Of a DNA stretch of 64,000 nucleotides, positions 1 to 8,100 are shown one piece after another. How positions within the stretch are numbered: position 1 is the first letter of the stretch; each line of letters starts with the position of its first letter. Made by a program: the position numbers and the translations under genes. The stretch is from Komagataeibacter medellinensis NBRC 3288. Lineage in GTDB: Bacteria > Pseudomonadota > Alphaproteobacteria > Acetobacterales > Acetobacteraceae. A model generated the notes under the pieces. The model was not told the origin of the DNA and did no database searches. It saw nothing but the letters and a program-made list of their open reading frames with translations. Where the stretch lies: contig NC_016027.1 of assembly GCF_000182745.2 (NCBI RefSeq), positions 623,001 to 687,000 on the forward strand, in the 5' to 3' direction.

Positions 1-489
1 ATGGGGGGGATTGTACTTGAAGCCCCCGTCCTCGGGCGGGTTGTGCGATGGCGTGATCACCACGCCATCGGCCAGATCCGTGCTGCGGTCACGGTTATAG
101 GTCAGGATGGCATGCGAGATGACGGGGGTTGGCGTATAACCATCCTTCGCATCAATACGCACTTCCAGCCCGGCTGCGGCAAACACTTCCAGCGCGGATT
201 TCAGCGCAGGGCGGGAGAGGGCATGCGTATCGATGCCGATGAACAGCGGACCGGTGATGCCCGCGTTCTTCCGGTAATCGACAATCGCCTGGCTGATGGC
301 CAGGATATGCTCTTCATTGAAGCTGGTGCTCAGCGAGGAACCCCGATGTCCCGATGTGCCAAAGGCCACCCGCTGCGTGGCGATGGTGGGGTCAGGCTTG
401 CGGGTATAATATGCATCAAGCAGGGCATCGATATTGACAAGGCGGTCCGGATCGACCGGCTTCCCGGCAAACGGGCTTATGCTGGGCAT
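1..489 (-). CDS. pgm: Phosphoglucomutase (alpha-D-glucose-specific), N-terminal part, cut by window edge
   Basis: Interconverts glucose-1-phosphate and glucose-6-phosphate in the cytoplasm, linking central metabolism to UDP-glucose and cellulose or other polysaccharide. Only the first 163 codons are present; the reading frame is open to base 1. The translation starts MPSISPFAGKPVDPDRLVN and contains the family signatures KPDP..., FGTSGHRGSS, FNEEHILAISQAI and TPSHNPPEDGG. The last is the phosphoserine loop, with the serine that carries the phosphate. The match to the enterobacterial Pgm N-terminus is close. The ATG at 489 is the only sensible start. It is transcribed leftward, divergent from the small membrane protein at 765. 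A second hexose-phosphate mutase of another subfamily lies at 35308. Identification is firm; completeness cannot be judged. Confidence 0.9.
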   Translation of the reverse strand, partial: MPSISPFAGKPVDPDRLVNIDALLDAYYTRKPDPTIATQRVAFGTSGHRGSSLSTSFNEEHILAISQAIVDYRKNAGITGPLFIGIDTHALSRPALKSALEVFAAAGLEVRIDAKDGYTPTPVISHAILTYNRDRSTDLADGVVITPSHNPPEDGGFKYNPPH

Positions 490-764
490 TGAGTGCTCCC
501 GAAATGTAATAATGAAAAAGCGCGTATTCCGACAAATTTCCTTACAGGCCAGAAAATCGACCGTCCAGCTACAAACTACGGTTGCACGCCGCCGGAGCCG
601 TCCCACGAGTCAGGAAGGAAAAAGCATCATACCCGGACACTGGCGCGCGGATCAGGGTAATGGCATTGAACTATATCAAGTTCGGCACCTTTTTCATAAG
701 CCAGCCCCACCCGCACCTGACACCCCGGTTGCGGCAGGCCGGATGCAATACCTACCATACGGGA
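490..764. other. Divergent intergenic region, nothing recognised
   Basis: This 275-bp stretch separates the leftward pgm start from the rightward small membrane protein. It must hold the pgm promoter, but I see no convincing -35/-10 pair, operator or hairpin in it. Open frames crossing it have no coding character. Confidence 0.4.
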
Positions 765-1112
765 ATGGATATGTTGCCAGCACCTTCCACGGCTTCAGAC
801 AACAGCGCCGAGCACATGCGCCGCAGGCGGCTTGAGCGACTGCTCAGGCGGCTACCCGCGCGCGGCGAGCAGGCCATGCGCTGGCTACTCCAACCCGGCA
901 GGGCAGGGCTGCGCCTTGTGCTGGGCTGCCTGCTGATGATCGGCGGCGTATTGAGTTTCCTGCCCATACTGGGGCTGTGGATGCTGCCGCTGGGCATCAT
1001 CTTGCTGGCGGAGGACGTTCCGCTGCTGCGCCGGCTGAGCGAGCGCATGCTGGAATGGATCGAACGCCGCCACCCGAACTGGCTGGCACCCGAAACCGGG
1101 CACACGCCCTGA
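765..1112 (+). CDS. Small conserved membrane protein
   Basis: About 115 residues. An arginine-rich N-terminal stretch (RRRRLERLLRRLP) is followed by two closely spaced hydrophobic segments at about residues 50-80 (LRLVLGCLLMIGGVLSFLPI and LGLWMLPLGIILLA). The tail is amphipathic and charged (EDVPLLRRLSERMLEWIERR). I recognise this architecture from short uncharacterised alphaproteobacterial inner-membrane proteins but can assign no function. The start is uncertain: ATG at 765 or 771, or an internal ATG just before the arginine run. No clear ribosome-binding site separates these. It ends 18 bp before the convergent fur gene. The hydrophobic pattern and GC-rich third positions support real coding. 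Confidence 0.6.
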   Translation: MDMLPAPSTASDNSAEHMRRRRLERLLRRLPARGEQAMRWLLQPGRAGLRLVLGCLLMIGGVLSFLPILGLWMLPLGIILLAEDVPLLRRLSERMLEWIERRHPNWLAPETGHTP

Positions 1113-1130
1113 ACGCGCAGCCTGTCCGCC

Positions 1131-1586
1131 TTACTCGCGTTGGCCGCTCTTTGCCTTGGGGCGCCCCACAACGGAAAGCCGGGTGGTGACCAGGTCGTAA
1201 CCCATCTGGCGCACGATTCCCGCCAGCAGGGAATCCAGTTCGGTATTCTCGAACTCGATCACCTTGCCGCTATCGGCATCAATCAGGTGATAGTGATCGC
1301 CATGGTCGCCATCGGCCACTTCATAACGGGCACGGCCGCCACCAAAGTCACGACGCTGGAGGATTCCGTTTTCCTCGAACAGGCGCACGGTACGGTACAC
1401 GGTGGCGATCGAAATGCGTGGGTCCACTTCCACCGCGCGGCGGTAGAGTTCCTCCACATCCGGGTGGTCATCGCTATCAGACAGGACAAAGGCAATTGTC
1501 CGGCGCTGGCCGGTCAGTTTCAGGCCGCGCTGGCGGCACAGTTCCGCCAGCGGGGAATCGGGGGAATTCGGCTCTTTCATCGTCAT
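1131..1586 (-). CDS. fur: Fur-family metal-responsive repressor
   Basis: DNA-binding metal sensor, 151 residues, usual length for Fur. A winged helix covers about residues 12-85, with the recognition helix around ISIATVYRTVRLFEE (58-72). The C-terminal dimerisation half carries the metal ligands in DHGDHYHLIDADSGKVIEF (94-112). The zinc CxxC pairs of enterobacterial Fur are absent; the single cysteine is C17. This is the usual state of alphaproteobacterial Fur/Mur, so whether iron, haem status or manganese is sensed cannot be told from sequence. Start ATG at 1586 gives MTMKEPN; the ATG two codons later is equally possible. A Fur-box-like site lies 72 bp upstream and suggests autoregulation or control of the divergent gene. 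Confidence 0.9.
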   Translation of the reverse strand: MTMKEPNSPDSPLAELCRQRGLKLTGQRRTIAFVLSDSDDHPDVEELYRRAVEVDPRISIATVYRTVRLFEENGILQRRDFGGGRARYEVADGDHGDHYHLIDADSGKVIEFENTELDSLLAGIVRQMGYDLVTTRLSVVGRPKAKSGQRE

Positions 1587-1658
1587 GCAACGTAAGCCAG
1601 ACAGACCGCCGCGGTCCAGTAGGGAAGATGTGCCCTGTCGTGCGATTTTAGTTGCAAA

Positions 1659-1673
1659 TGATAATCTTTCTCA
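1659..1673. promoter_or_regulatory. Fur-box-like site between fur and its divergent neighbour
   Basis: TGATAAT-C-TTTCTCA matches the 7-1-7 Fur consensus TGATAATnATTATCA in 7/7 left and 5/7 right half-site bases. It sits in an AT-rich patch that contrasts with the GC-rich surroundings, between fur (start 1586) and the gene at 1730. Assignment is by motif only. Confidence 0.5.
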
Positions 1674-1729
1674 TTAATAAGGAATGACCGACACAACAGG
1701 AGCGGGCCACGCCACGGCCCGAGCGGATG

Positions 1730-2368
1730 ATGACCGACACGACCGTTTTCATGAATGATCTTTCGTGCAGCGAACGCCTGCTGGTCTGGTGCGTGCGCCG
1801 CCTTAACGGCGGTGACAGTACGGGCGCAGGCATGCCCGGACTGGCGCTGCCGTGCTTCAGGGCGGATTTCGCCGCCGTGGTCGAGGCCTTCCACATGGCG
1901 CTGGCCCGACTGCGCGCCTACCAGCGTGAGCCGGTGGATGTAGGCATATGCAGCGCAACCCGCCTGACCGGCACCGAAAACCGTTTCCTCCTCGCCGCCA
2001 CTGCGGCCCAGGAAGGGCGCGAGGCAGAGGTGCGGCGCACGCTGCGGCCCATCTTTACCCATCATCATGTCCTCTCCCCCTTTGCCGCCGCCATTACCCA
2101 ACTCGGGGCCTGCATGGCCGGAGCAGGCTACTGGCTACCACGCCGGGGCGGCACGCCTGCGGCCCAGACCCGCACACGGTCAACGCGCCTGCGCCCGTCT
2201 CCTTCCATACCGGGCAGGGAAGGGGACCGGCTACAGCGGGTGGCCACAGCCCATCACCAGCCCATTGGTGCTGGCTGCCTTGCCGCCATGCGATGGCATG
2301 ATGCGGATATGGGCAATGCGCATATCATGTGGCCGGGCCATACGCTCTCGCATGCGGGGGGGCTGTAA
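1730..2368 (+). CDS. Uncharacterised protein next to fur; C-terminal part doubtful
   Basis: About 212 residues, family not recognised. The first about 140 residues look like a genuine globular protein (SCSERLLVWCVRRL, FAAVVEAFHMALARLRAYQRE, TRLTGTENRFLLAATAAQEG, LSPFAAAITQLGACMAGAGY), largely alpha-helical. After about base 2150 the translation turns arginine-, proline- and histidine-rich with little helical periodicity. The C-terminus may therefore be lineage-specific, or the result of a frame change. Starts at ATG 1727, 1730 or 1751 are possible. It is divergent from fur, with a Fur-box-like site about 60 bp upstream, so iron regulation is conceivable. No signal peptide or membrane segment is obvious. 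Confidence 0.5.
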   Translation: MTDTTVFMNDLSCSERLLVWCVRRLNGGDSTGAGMPGLALPCFRADFAAVVEAFHMALARLRAYQREPVDVGICSATRLTGTENRFLLAATAAQEGREAEVRRTLRPIFTHHHVLSPFAAAITQLGACMAGAGYWLPRRGGTPAAQTRTRSTRLRPSPSIPGREGDRLQRVATAHHQPIGAGCLAAMRWHDADMGNAHIMWPGHTLSHAGGL

Positions 2369-2391
2369 CCACACGGGGTCGGCGTGCCGCC

Positions 2392-2586
2392 ATGGCCATG
2401 CCCCGCCTGTCGCTGCGCAGCGCACGGCTGTTCATGGAAAACGCCTTCCTTGACCTGCTGGATATCCTCGCCTGGCAGGAAGGCGTGGCACCCGATGCGA
2501 TCATCCTGCATCGCCATCACTTTAATGAGGGTTGCAGGGCGCAAACGGGCAGACCCGCGCCGGGACCACCGGCTGGCATGCCATAA
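2392..2586 (+). CDS. Possible small ORF or detached 3' fragment
   Basis: Sixty-four codons starting MAMPRLSLRSARLF and containing FMENAFLDLLDILAWQEGVA, an acidic helix of normal composition. It sits just after the doubtful C-terminus of the 1730 gene in another frame. It could be a small independent gene or the original 3' end of its neighbour displaced by a frameshift. It has no recognisable domain and no strong ribosome-binding site. Low confidence that it is expressed as drawn. Confidence 0.3.
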   Translation: MAMPRLSLRSARLFMENAFLDLLDILAWQEGVAPDAIILHRHHFNEGCRAQTGRPAPGPPAGMP

Positions 2587-2664
2587 AAGCATTGCATGCC
2601 AGCATTTTGCGCGCGAACCTGTCCCCGTCCGTGCCCTGCGCGGCCACGACTGGAGGAACGCCGC

Positions 2665-3912
2665 ATGGAACCCACCCCCGCCTACCGCACGCTTGATGCG
2701 ACAGCTATACGCGCACTGATCGCCAGCCTGCCCACCATTGCAGCGCGGCTTGGTGGCGCATCCACGCAGTGGCAGGTGCGTGAGGTCAGTGACGGCAATC
2801 TCAACAATGTGTTTCTGGTGGGCGGCCCGTCAGGCGAGGTCTGCTTTAAGCAGTCGCTGCCGCATGTGCGCGTGGACCCGTCATGGAAAATGCCGCTGGA
2901 CCGCACGTTTTTCGAAGCGGAATGGCTGCGCGCCATCCAGCCGCTGGCAGGCGGGCTAACCACTGAATTCCTGCATTATGACCCGGACCTGTATGTTCTG
3001 ATCGTGGAAAGCCTGTCCGGTCATACCGTGCTGCGCACCGCGCTGATGCAGGGCGCGCACTGGCCGGGGGTCGCACCCCGCATCGGCACGTTCGTGGCCC
3101 ATGCCACCTTTGGCACCTCGCTGCTGGCCCGCCCGTTCGAGGATGTGTTTACCGCCCGCCGCCTGTTTGCTGCAAACCTGGCCCTGACCCGCATCACGCT
3201 TGACCTGGTGCTGGATGATCCCTACCGCGATCACCCGCGCAACCACTGGCACGACCCGGCCCTGACCCCTATCGTGCTGGATATCCGATCCAGTGCCGCG
3301 ACGCTGCTGGCGGTGGAAAACCTGCGCCGTCGCTTCCTCTCTCAGCCGCAGGCGCTGCTGCATGGGGACCTGCATACCGGCTCGATCATGAGCACGGCGG
3401 ACGATACCCGCGTGATCGACGGCGAATTCGCGGTCTATGGTCCCATCGGGTTTGATTGCGGCATGTTTGTCGGCAATCTCGTGCTCCATTACTTTGCCAC
3501 GCCAGACAGGGCGGCACGCCAGGCCACGCTGCATGACATCGCGGCATTCTGGCACAGATTCCATGATGAATTCCTGGCATTGTGGATCAGTCATGATACC
3601 CCCCCGCCGGGCACGCTGCATCCGCTGGCCTATGGCCCGGCCGCAGACGTTGCCCGCCAGCGCTTCATGGATGAGATCATGGCCGACACCATCGGCTTTG
3701 CGGGGGTGGAAATCATCCGCCGCATCATTGGTTATGCCCACACGGCGGATTTCGATACGATTGCCGCCTCCCACCAGCGCGCAACCTGCCGCGCGGGCGC
3801 GCTGGGCTTTGCCTATTACGTGCTTGAGCATCTGGACCAGGTCCGCACGATGGCGGATTTCCTCCGCCATCTGGCCGAACATGACGGCACGGGGCTACTC
3901 GGTTCCGGTTAA
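2665..3912 (+). CDS. mtnK: S-methyl-5-thioribose kinase
   Basis: Phosphorylates methylthioribose in the methionine salvage pathway, acting on the product of 5'-methylthioadenosine hydrolysis in the cytoplasm. It is 415 residues, normal for MtnK. The protein-kinase-like fold shows VSDGNLNNVFLV in the nucleotide-binding N-lobe. The catalytic loop is HGDLHTGSI (about 233-241). The metal-binding segment reads IDGEFAVYGPIGFDCG (about 251-266), where the family usually has a DPE-type motif. The ATG at 2665 is preceded by GGAGG at good spacing, so the longer upstream frame is rejected. Its stop overlaps the convergent hsdM gene by 4 bp. No mtnA or other salvage gene is adjacent. Confidence 0.88.
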   Translation: MEPTPAYRTLDATAIRALIASLPTIAARLGGASTQWQVREVSDGNLNNVFLVGGPSGEVCFKQSLPHVRVDPSWKMPLDRTFFEAEWLRAIQPLAGGLTTEFLHYDPDLYVLIVESLSGHTVLRTALMQGAHWPGVAPRIGTFVAHATFGTSLLARPFEDVFTARRLFAANLALTRITLDLVLDDPYRDHPRNHWHDPALTPIVLDIRSSAATLLAVENLRRRFLSQPQALLHGDLHTGSIMSTADDTRVIDGEFAVYGPIGFDCGMFVGNLVLHYFATPDRAARQATLHDIAAFWHRFHDEFLALWISHDTPPPGTLHPLAYGPAADVARQRFMDEIMADTIGFAGVEIIRRIIGYAHTADFDTIAASHQRATCRAGALGFAYYVLEHLDQVRTMADFLRHLAEHDGTGLLGSG

Positions 3913-5534
3913 CGCCCGCCCTTTTCCACAAGCGCTGCCAGCCGTGCCATGGAGTGATGCAGGTCCGCCTCGATCGCATGCAGCGCGCGCGGGGCGGAAG
4001 GCGCGCCAAAATACCGCGCGAACGATATGGCGCACCCGGTCGTGCTGCGCGTCCTGTCCAGCCGGGCCGTGGGGTCGAAGGGCTGGATCATACGTGCAAA
4101 CCATGCCTGCGGGTTATCCGCCCCATCCACGGTAAAGGTAAGGCGGGTGGGCGCGCCATCGCAGTTTGCCGCGCGCTCCACGCTCAGGCTGTGATAGAGG
4201 AAATCCTCCCCCTTCACGCTACGCGACAGGGGCAGTGCGCATGTCCCGTCCATACGCACCGACCCATCATGGGTCACGGCATGCCAGCCTGCGGCCGCGC
4301 CCTCCGCGCCGGGCTGGACGATCAGGTCCATATCATGGCCCGCCGTACCAGCCTGCACCACGGCCGCGATATGCGCCTGCGTCATCTCGCGCCGCTTCTC
4401 GCCACTGCTGCGCGGGCAGCGTTGCCACAGGCCCGTCGCATCAACCAGCCGCACCATGCCCTGCCGCCCCGCAGGTTTGCAGTTATCCAGAATCCACACA
4501 TAGGTCGCGATGCCGGTATTGACAAACATGTCTGGCGGCAAGGCGATGAGGGTATCAATCAGGTCATGGTCCACCAGATGGCGGCGGATGGCGGATTCAC
4601 CTGATTCCGCGCCTCCACCACCCAGTGCCGCGCCATGCGTGACCATACCGACCCGCGCGCCACCGTGTACGGGCTTTCGCATCTTGGCCAGCAGGTGCTG
4701 CAGAAACAGCATGGACCCATCCGCCACCCGCGGCAGACCAGCGGCGAAGCGCCCGGCCGCACCTGCGGCATGTTCGGCCTGAATGGCCGGGCGAATGCCG
4801 CGCCACTCCTGCCCGAAGGGGGGATTCGCCAGCATGCGGGCAAACCGGCGGCGGCTGTGATGGTCCGCCGCCAGCGTGTTGCCGGGCTGGATATGGGCCG
4901 GGTTACGCCCGCGCAGCAGCATGTCCGCCTGACATATGGCGCAGGCACGCGGGCTGATTTCCTGACCGAACAGATCCACCATCACGCCACGCGCGGCCAA
5001 CCGGTCCGCCGCACGCCCCAGCAGCGCACCAGTACCCACCGCCGGATCATAAAGCGCATGCCCCGTGCCCGCACCATCGGGCGCAAAGACGAGATCGGTC
5101 ATGAGGTCGCACACCTCGGGCGGGGTATAATGCGCGCCGGTGTCCTCGCTGCTGTCAAAATGATGGACCAGTTCCTCGAACAGCCGGGCCATGTCCTGGG
5201 TGCCGTATAGCGCCGGGGACAGGTCGAGTGCCGCAAAATGCGCCGCCACATCTCCCAGCACGCCCGCCCGTGCCAGACGGGGGGCGATCAGGTCCATCTC
5301 CATCCGTGTCATCATCCCGCGTACCGGTGCGGGCAGGCGTGCAATCAGTGTTTCCAGCCGGGCCTGCGGGCTGGCGGCCCGCGCCACTGCGGCCAGGGCC
5401 GCCACCGGGCGCCCGCGTGCCAGTTCCAGTCGGCGCAATACGGTAAAGGCCAGTATGACCGACCCGTATTCACCAGGCGGCACCACACCGCGCAGCCGTT
5501 CGGCAATGCGCCAGATGGCGGGAGCGGACAGCAC
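3909..5534 (-). CDS. hsdM: Type I restriction-modification DNA methyltransferase subunit
   Basis: N6-adenine methyltransferase subunit, 541 residues. The HsdM N-terminal helical domain (WRIAERLRGVVPPGEYGSVI then FTVLRRLE) is followed by the catalytic domain. There HYTPPEVCDLM (135-145) leads into SAM-binding motif I DPAVGTGALL (163-172) and the target-adenine motif NPPF (237-240). Motif I departs from the common DPTCGTGGFL, but the key G-x-G is kept. The partner specificity subunit is encoded upstream on the same strand at 6771, with a permease gene between them. No restriction subunit hsdR is seen anywhere in the window. The start lies 3 bp after the permease stop, implying translational coupling. 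It converges with mtnK, with a 4-bp overlap. Confidence 0.9.
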   Translation of the reverse strand: MLSAPAIWRIAERLRGVVPPGEYGSVILAFTVLRRLELARGRPVAALAAVARAASPQARLETLIARLPAPVRGMMTRMEMDLIAPRLARAGVLGDVAAHFAALDLSPALYGTQDMARLFEELVHHFDSSEDTGAHYTPPEVCDLMTDLVFAPDGAGTGHALYDPAVGTGALLGRAADRLAARGVMVDLFGQEISPRACAICQADMLLRGRNPAHIQPGNTLAADHHSRRRFARMLANPPFGQEWRGIRPAIQAEHAAGAAGRFAAGLPRVADGSMLFLQHLLAKMRKPVHGGARVGMVTHGAALGGGGAESGESAIRRHLVDHDLIDTLIALPPDMFVNTGIATYVWILDNCKPAGRQGMVRLVDATGLWQRCPRSSGEKRREMTQAHIAAVVQAGTAGHDMDLIVQPGAEGAAAGWHAVTHDGSVRMDGTCALPLSRSVKGEDFLYHSLSVERAANCDGAPTRLTFTVDGADNPQAWFARMIQPFDPTARLDRTRSTTGCAISFARYFGAPSAPRALHAIEADLHHSMARLAALVEKGGR

Positions 5535-5537
5535 GCC

Positions 5538-6587
5538 CTAACGGGCCTGCTCTTCCGCCGCTGCCGTGCGCCACAGCGAAAGCGCGACCGCAATCACCGT
5601 CGGACCAATAAACAGCCCCAGCAGGCCGAACATGTGCAGGCCACCCAGAATGGCGGTAAGCACCGCAAGGAAGGGAATGCTGGTACTGCCGCTGATCAGC
5701 TTGGGTCGGACAAAATGGTCCCCCGCGCCATAGGCGATGCTGCCGATCACGGTCACGATCACCGCCTGCGTCACGCCATTGGCGGCAAAGGTCATGAGCA
5801 CGGTGGCGCATAGCAGGATCGGCCCACAGAAGGGGATGATGCTCACCACCGCCGTAAGCAGCGTAAGCAGCGCGGGGTGGGGAGTACCCGCGATGAAATA
5901 GCCGATCCCCACCAGCACACCCTGGCCCAGCCCCACCAGCACCAGTCCCGCCACCGTGCCACGTACGGCGCCCACGGTATTGCGGATCACGTCACGCGCG
6001 CGCGTGCCCAGAAAACGGCTACCCACGGCACGGATATCGGTCTGGAGTGTGCGTGAGGCGGCAAGGTAGAAATAGACCGACAGGGTGGCGATGACGAAGG
6101 TCTCGGTCATTTCCATCAGGCGGTGCGGCAGTTCCCGCCCGTCACCCGTAGCGAACATGCGCGAGGCGACGCTGGTCCAGTGGCGCAGTTCCGCAGGGTC
6201 GGACAGGTAATGTTGCCACAACCCGGCCAGACGCGGGCCGATGCGCGGAATTTCCGCCACTTGTGGCGAGAGCGGAATGCCATCATGCAGCGCGCCGCGC
6301 CCCCATGCCATGAGCGATGGCAGTTCCAGCCCCGCCCGGACCGCCATGGCGATCATGGGAACCGCCAGCAGCGCGAAAATGCCCGCCGCGATCAGTCCCG
6401 CCGCCATGCAGTTGCCCATGCCGCGCTGAACCAGCCTGCGATAGAGCGGATAGGTGGTGATGCTGAGGATACCCCCCCACACAAAGGCGAACAGAAAGGA
6501 CTGTTCGATCCATGCGGAGAACAGCAGCACCGCACATACAAATATAAAGGTGCCGATATACTGGGTCCGGTTTCGGTTTTCATCCAT
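5538..6587 (-). CDS. AI-2E family (PerM/YdiK-type) membrane permease
   Basis: Inner-membrane protein of about 349 residues. Two hydrophobic segments are near the N-terminus (GTFIFVCAVLLFSAWIEQSF, FAFVWGGILSITTYPLYRRL). A soluble-looking middle follows, then a C-terminal bundle with family-typical stretches (SIIPFCGPILL, GAGDHFVRPKLISG, LGGLHMFGLLGLFIGPTVIA). Members export small molecules or ions; the AI-2 link is a family name, not a demonstrated function here. ATG at 6587 (MDENRNRTQ) is preferred over 6641 because family homology begins there; neither has a strong ribosome-binding site. It is odd to find it between hsdS and hsdM on the same strand, only 3 bp before hsdM. Confidence 0.85.
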   Translation of the reverse strand: MDENRNRTQYIGTFIFVCAVLLFSAWIEQSFLFAFVWGGILSITTYPLYRRLVQRGMGNCMAAGLIAAGIFALLAVPMIAMAVRAGLELPSLMAWGRGALHDGIPLSPQVAEIPRIGPRLAGLWQHYLSDPAELRHWTSVASRMFATGDGRELPHRLMEMTETFVIATLSVYFYLAASRTLQTDIRAVGSRFLGTRARDVIRNTVGAVRGTVAGLVLVGLGQGVLVGIGYFIAGTPHPALLTLLTAVVSIIPFCGPILLCATVLMTFAANGVTQAVIVTVIGSIAYGAGDHFVRPKLISGSTSIPFLAVLTAILGGLHMFGLLGLFIGPTVIAVALSLWRTAAAEEQAR

Positions 6588-6770
6588 AGGGCGGGATCTG
6601 TCCTGATTGTTGGGGTACCGGGCCACCACATGCCCGCACAATGCAATGTAACATAAACCGCCCGCCCGCTAAGGGTGATAATGGAACCCCGGCAGCGCGA
6701 CAGGTGGCCACCATGGACACTGCCATACCTGCCTTGCCAACAGGTGAATGTCCGTATGCCTACACCCGTT

Positions 6771-7949
6771 TCAAGGGCGCATTCCGCTTACCCATGCACG
6801 GCGCAGGGCCGGGCGGTATTCCCGCAGCGTGACCTCCATGGCCGCACATGCCGCTTCGCACTTTGCCACGCGTGTCAGGCTGGCCCATGCCGTCCGGGCC
6901 GCCGCATGCTGGGCGGGCAGGGGAGGCAGCGACAGTTCGAGCGAGGCAAGGGTGGCCGTATCCACCTCCGCAAACACGCTGCCGCCCGCACGCTGGCGCA
7001 GGATAGGCGCATGGGCACGCAGGAGCAGGGCCGCATAATCCAACGCCACATCCGCCCCGCGCGGTACCAGCGCCTTGCATCCCTGGCTGACCGATACGGC
7101 ACCCCGCAGCATGCCCACCCGGCCAACCGGTGCGCGGGTGGAGACCACCAGCGCGCCCGGCGGCACAAGCGTTGCCCGGCAGGCGGCAAGCCCCGCCGCA
7201 CTCAGGCTGCGCGCGCCATGGTACAGCCAGGTGGGGGGGCCTGCGGGCAGGTCGGCAGGCGTAATCCAGGGGATGTCCCCGCCCCACAAAGGGTCTTGGT
7301 CCGTAGGGGGCGTGCCACCGCCCACAATGTCGAATAAACTGCCCAGCAACCGGGCCGTATGGCCGTGGCCGGGCTGCACGGCATGCCACAGGGCCGCATC
7401 GGCCTGCTCGCGCAGGAGCACCCTTTGCACCGACAGTTCATGCAACTGGCAGTCAATCCGTTCCAGCGCCCCATCGAGTTCCCGCGCAATGCGGCGCTGA
7501 CTGTCCAGCGGCGGGCAGGGAACGGGCAGGCTGTTCATGCGCGCGCGCACAAGCTTGGGGCGTGTCGTCCCCTCCACATACCCGCCATAGGCGATGGTGT
7601 TGAGCGCATGGGCCACAAAGCGCCCATCCACACCCGCACGCGGGCGCAGCACATGTACATGATTGCCCGCCCAGAGCGGACCGTCATGGAAAAACGCCAC
7701 ATCACGCACAGGGTTAAGGAAGGGGGCGCAATCCTCCCCCAGCAGTACGAGGGGACCATCAAACAGGGCGCGGTCCACATGCCCCACCACCCCGCTGGCG
7801 CCATGATAGGGCACACTGCCCGGACAGCCCGCGCGCCGGGCGCGGCTGAGCGGGATGCGCCGGGCATCCAGACAGTCAACCAGCGCGCCCAGCGGCACGC
7901 ATGGCCATGGCGCCACCCCTGTCGGCTGCCTGCCACCGTGTTCGTGCAT
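6771..7949 (-). CDS. hsdS: Type I restriction-modification specificity subunit
   Basis: DNA-recognition subunit that directs HsdM to a bipartite target. Two target-recognition domains are visible. The first begins WPCVPLGALVDCLDARRIPL and includes SVPYHGASGVVGHVD. The second begins LLGSLFDIVGGGTPPT and includes GGDIPWITPADL. Each is followed by the conserved helical spacer: PCPPLDSQRRIARELDGALE in the middle and LPPLPAQHAAARTAWASL at the C-terminus. This is the full two-domain HsdS layout, about 392 residues. ATG at 7949 (MHEHGGRQ) is used; an in-frame TTG at 7985 would add 12 residues. The order on the strand is hsdS, permease, hsdM, which is not the usual hsdRMS. The target sequence cannot be predicted. 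Confidence 0.88.
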   Translation of the reverse strand: MHEHGGRQPTGVAPWPCVPLGALVDCLDARRIPLSRARRAGCPGSVPYHGASGVVGHVDRALFDGPLVLLGEDCAPFLNPVRDVAFFHDGPLWAGNHVHVLRPRAGVDGRFVAHALNTIAYGGYVEGTTRPKLVRARMNSLPVPCPPLDSQRRIARELDGALERIDCQLHELSVQRVLLREQADAALWHAVQPGHGHTARLLGSLFDIVGGGTPPTDQDPLWGGDIPWITPADLPAGPPTWLYHGARSLSAAGLAACRATLVPPGALVVSTRAPVGRVGMLRGAVSVSQGCKALVPRGADVALDYAALLLRAHAPILRQRAGGSVFAEVDTATLASLELSLPPLPAQHAAARTAWASLTRVAKCEAACAAMEVTLREYRPALRRAWVSGMRP

Positions 7950-8100
7950 TGGACAGTGGTGGCGACAAAAAGGGTTCAATGTCAATCAGGTCCGGTGCGT
8001 ACTGGCAGTCCGCCGCCTGCTGGTATAGAGCTTGATGGGCCCGCACGGCCTGCGGGTACGGGACATGGCCATGCGGCGCCATGGATGATCAAAGGGTTTC

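Noticed and set aside
1-492. Plus-strand open frame at the left edge
   Set aside because: Shadow of the minus-strand pgm gene, whose translation has clear phosphoglucomutase motifs.
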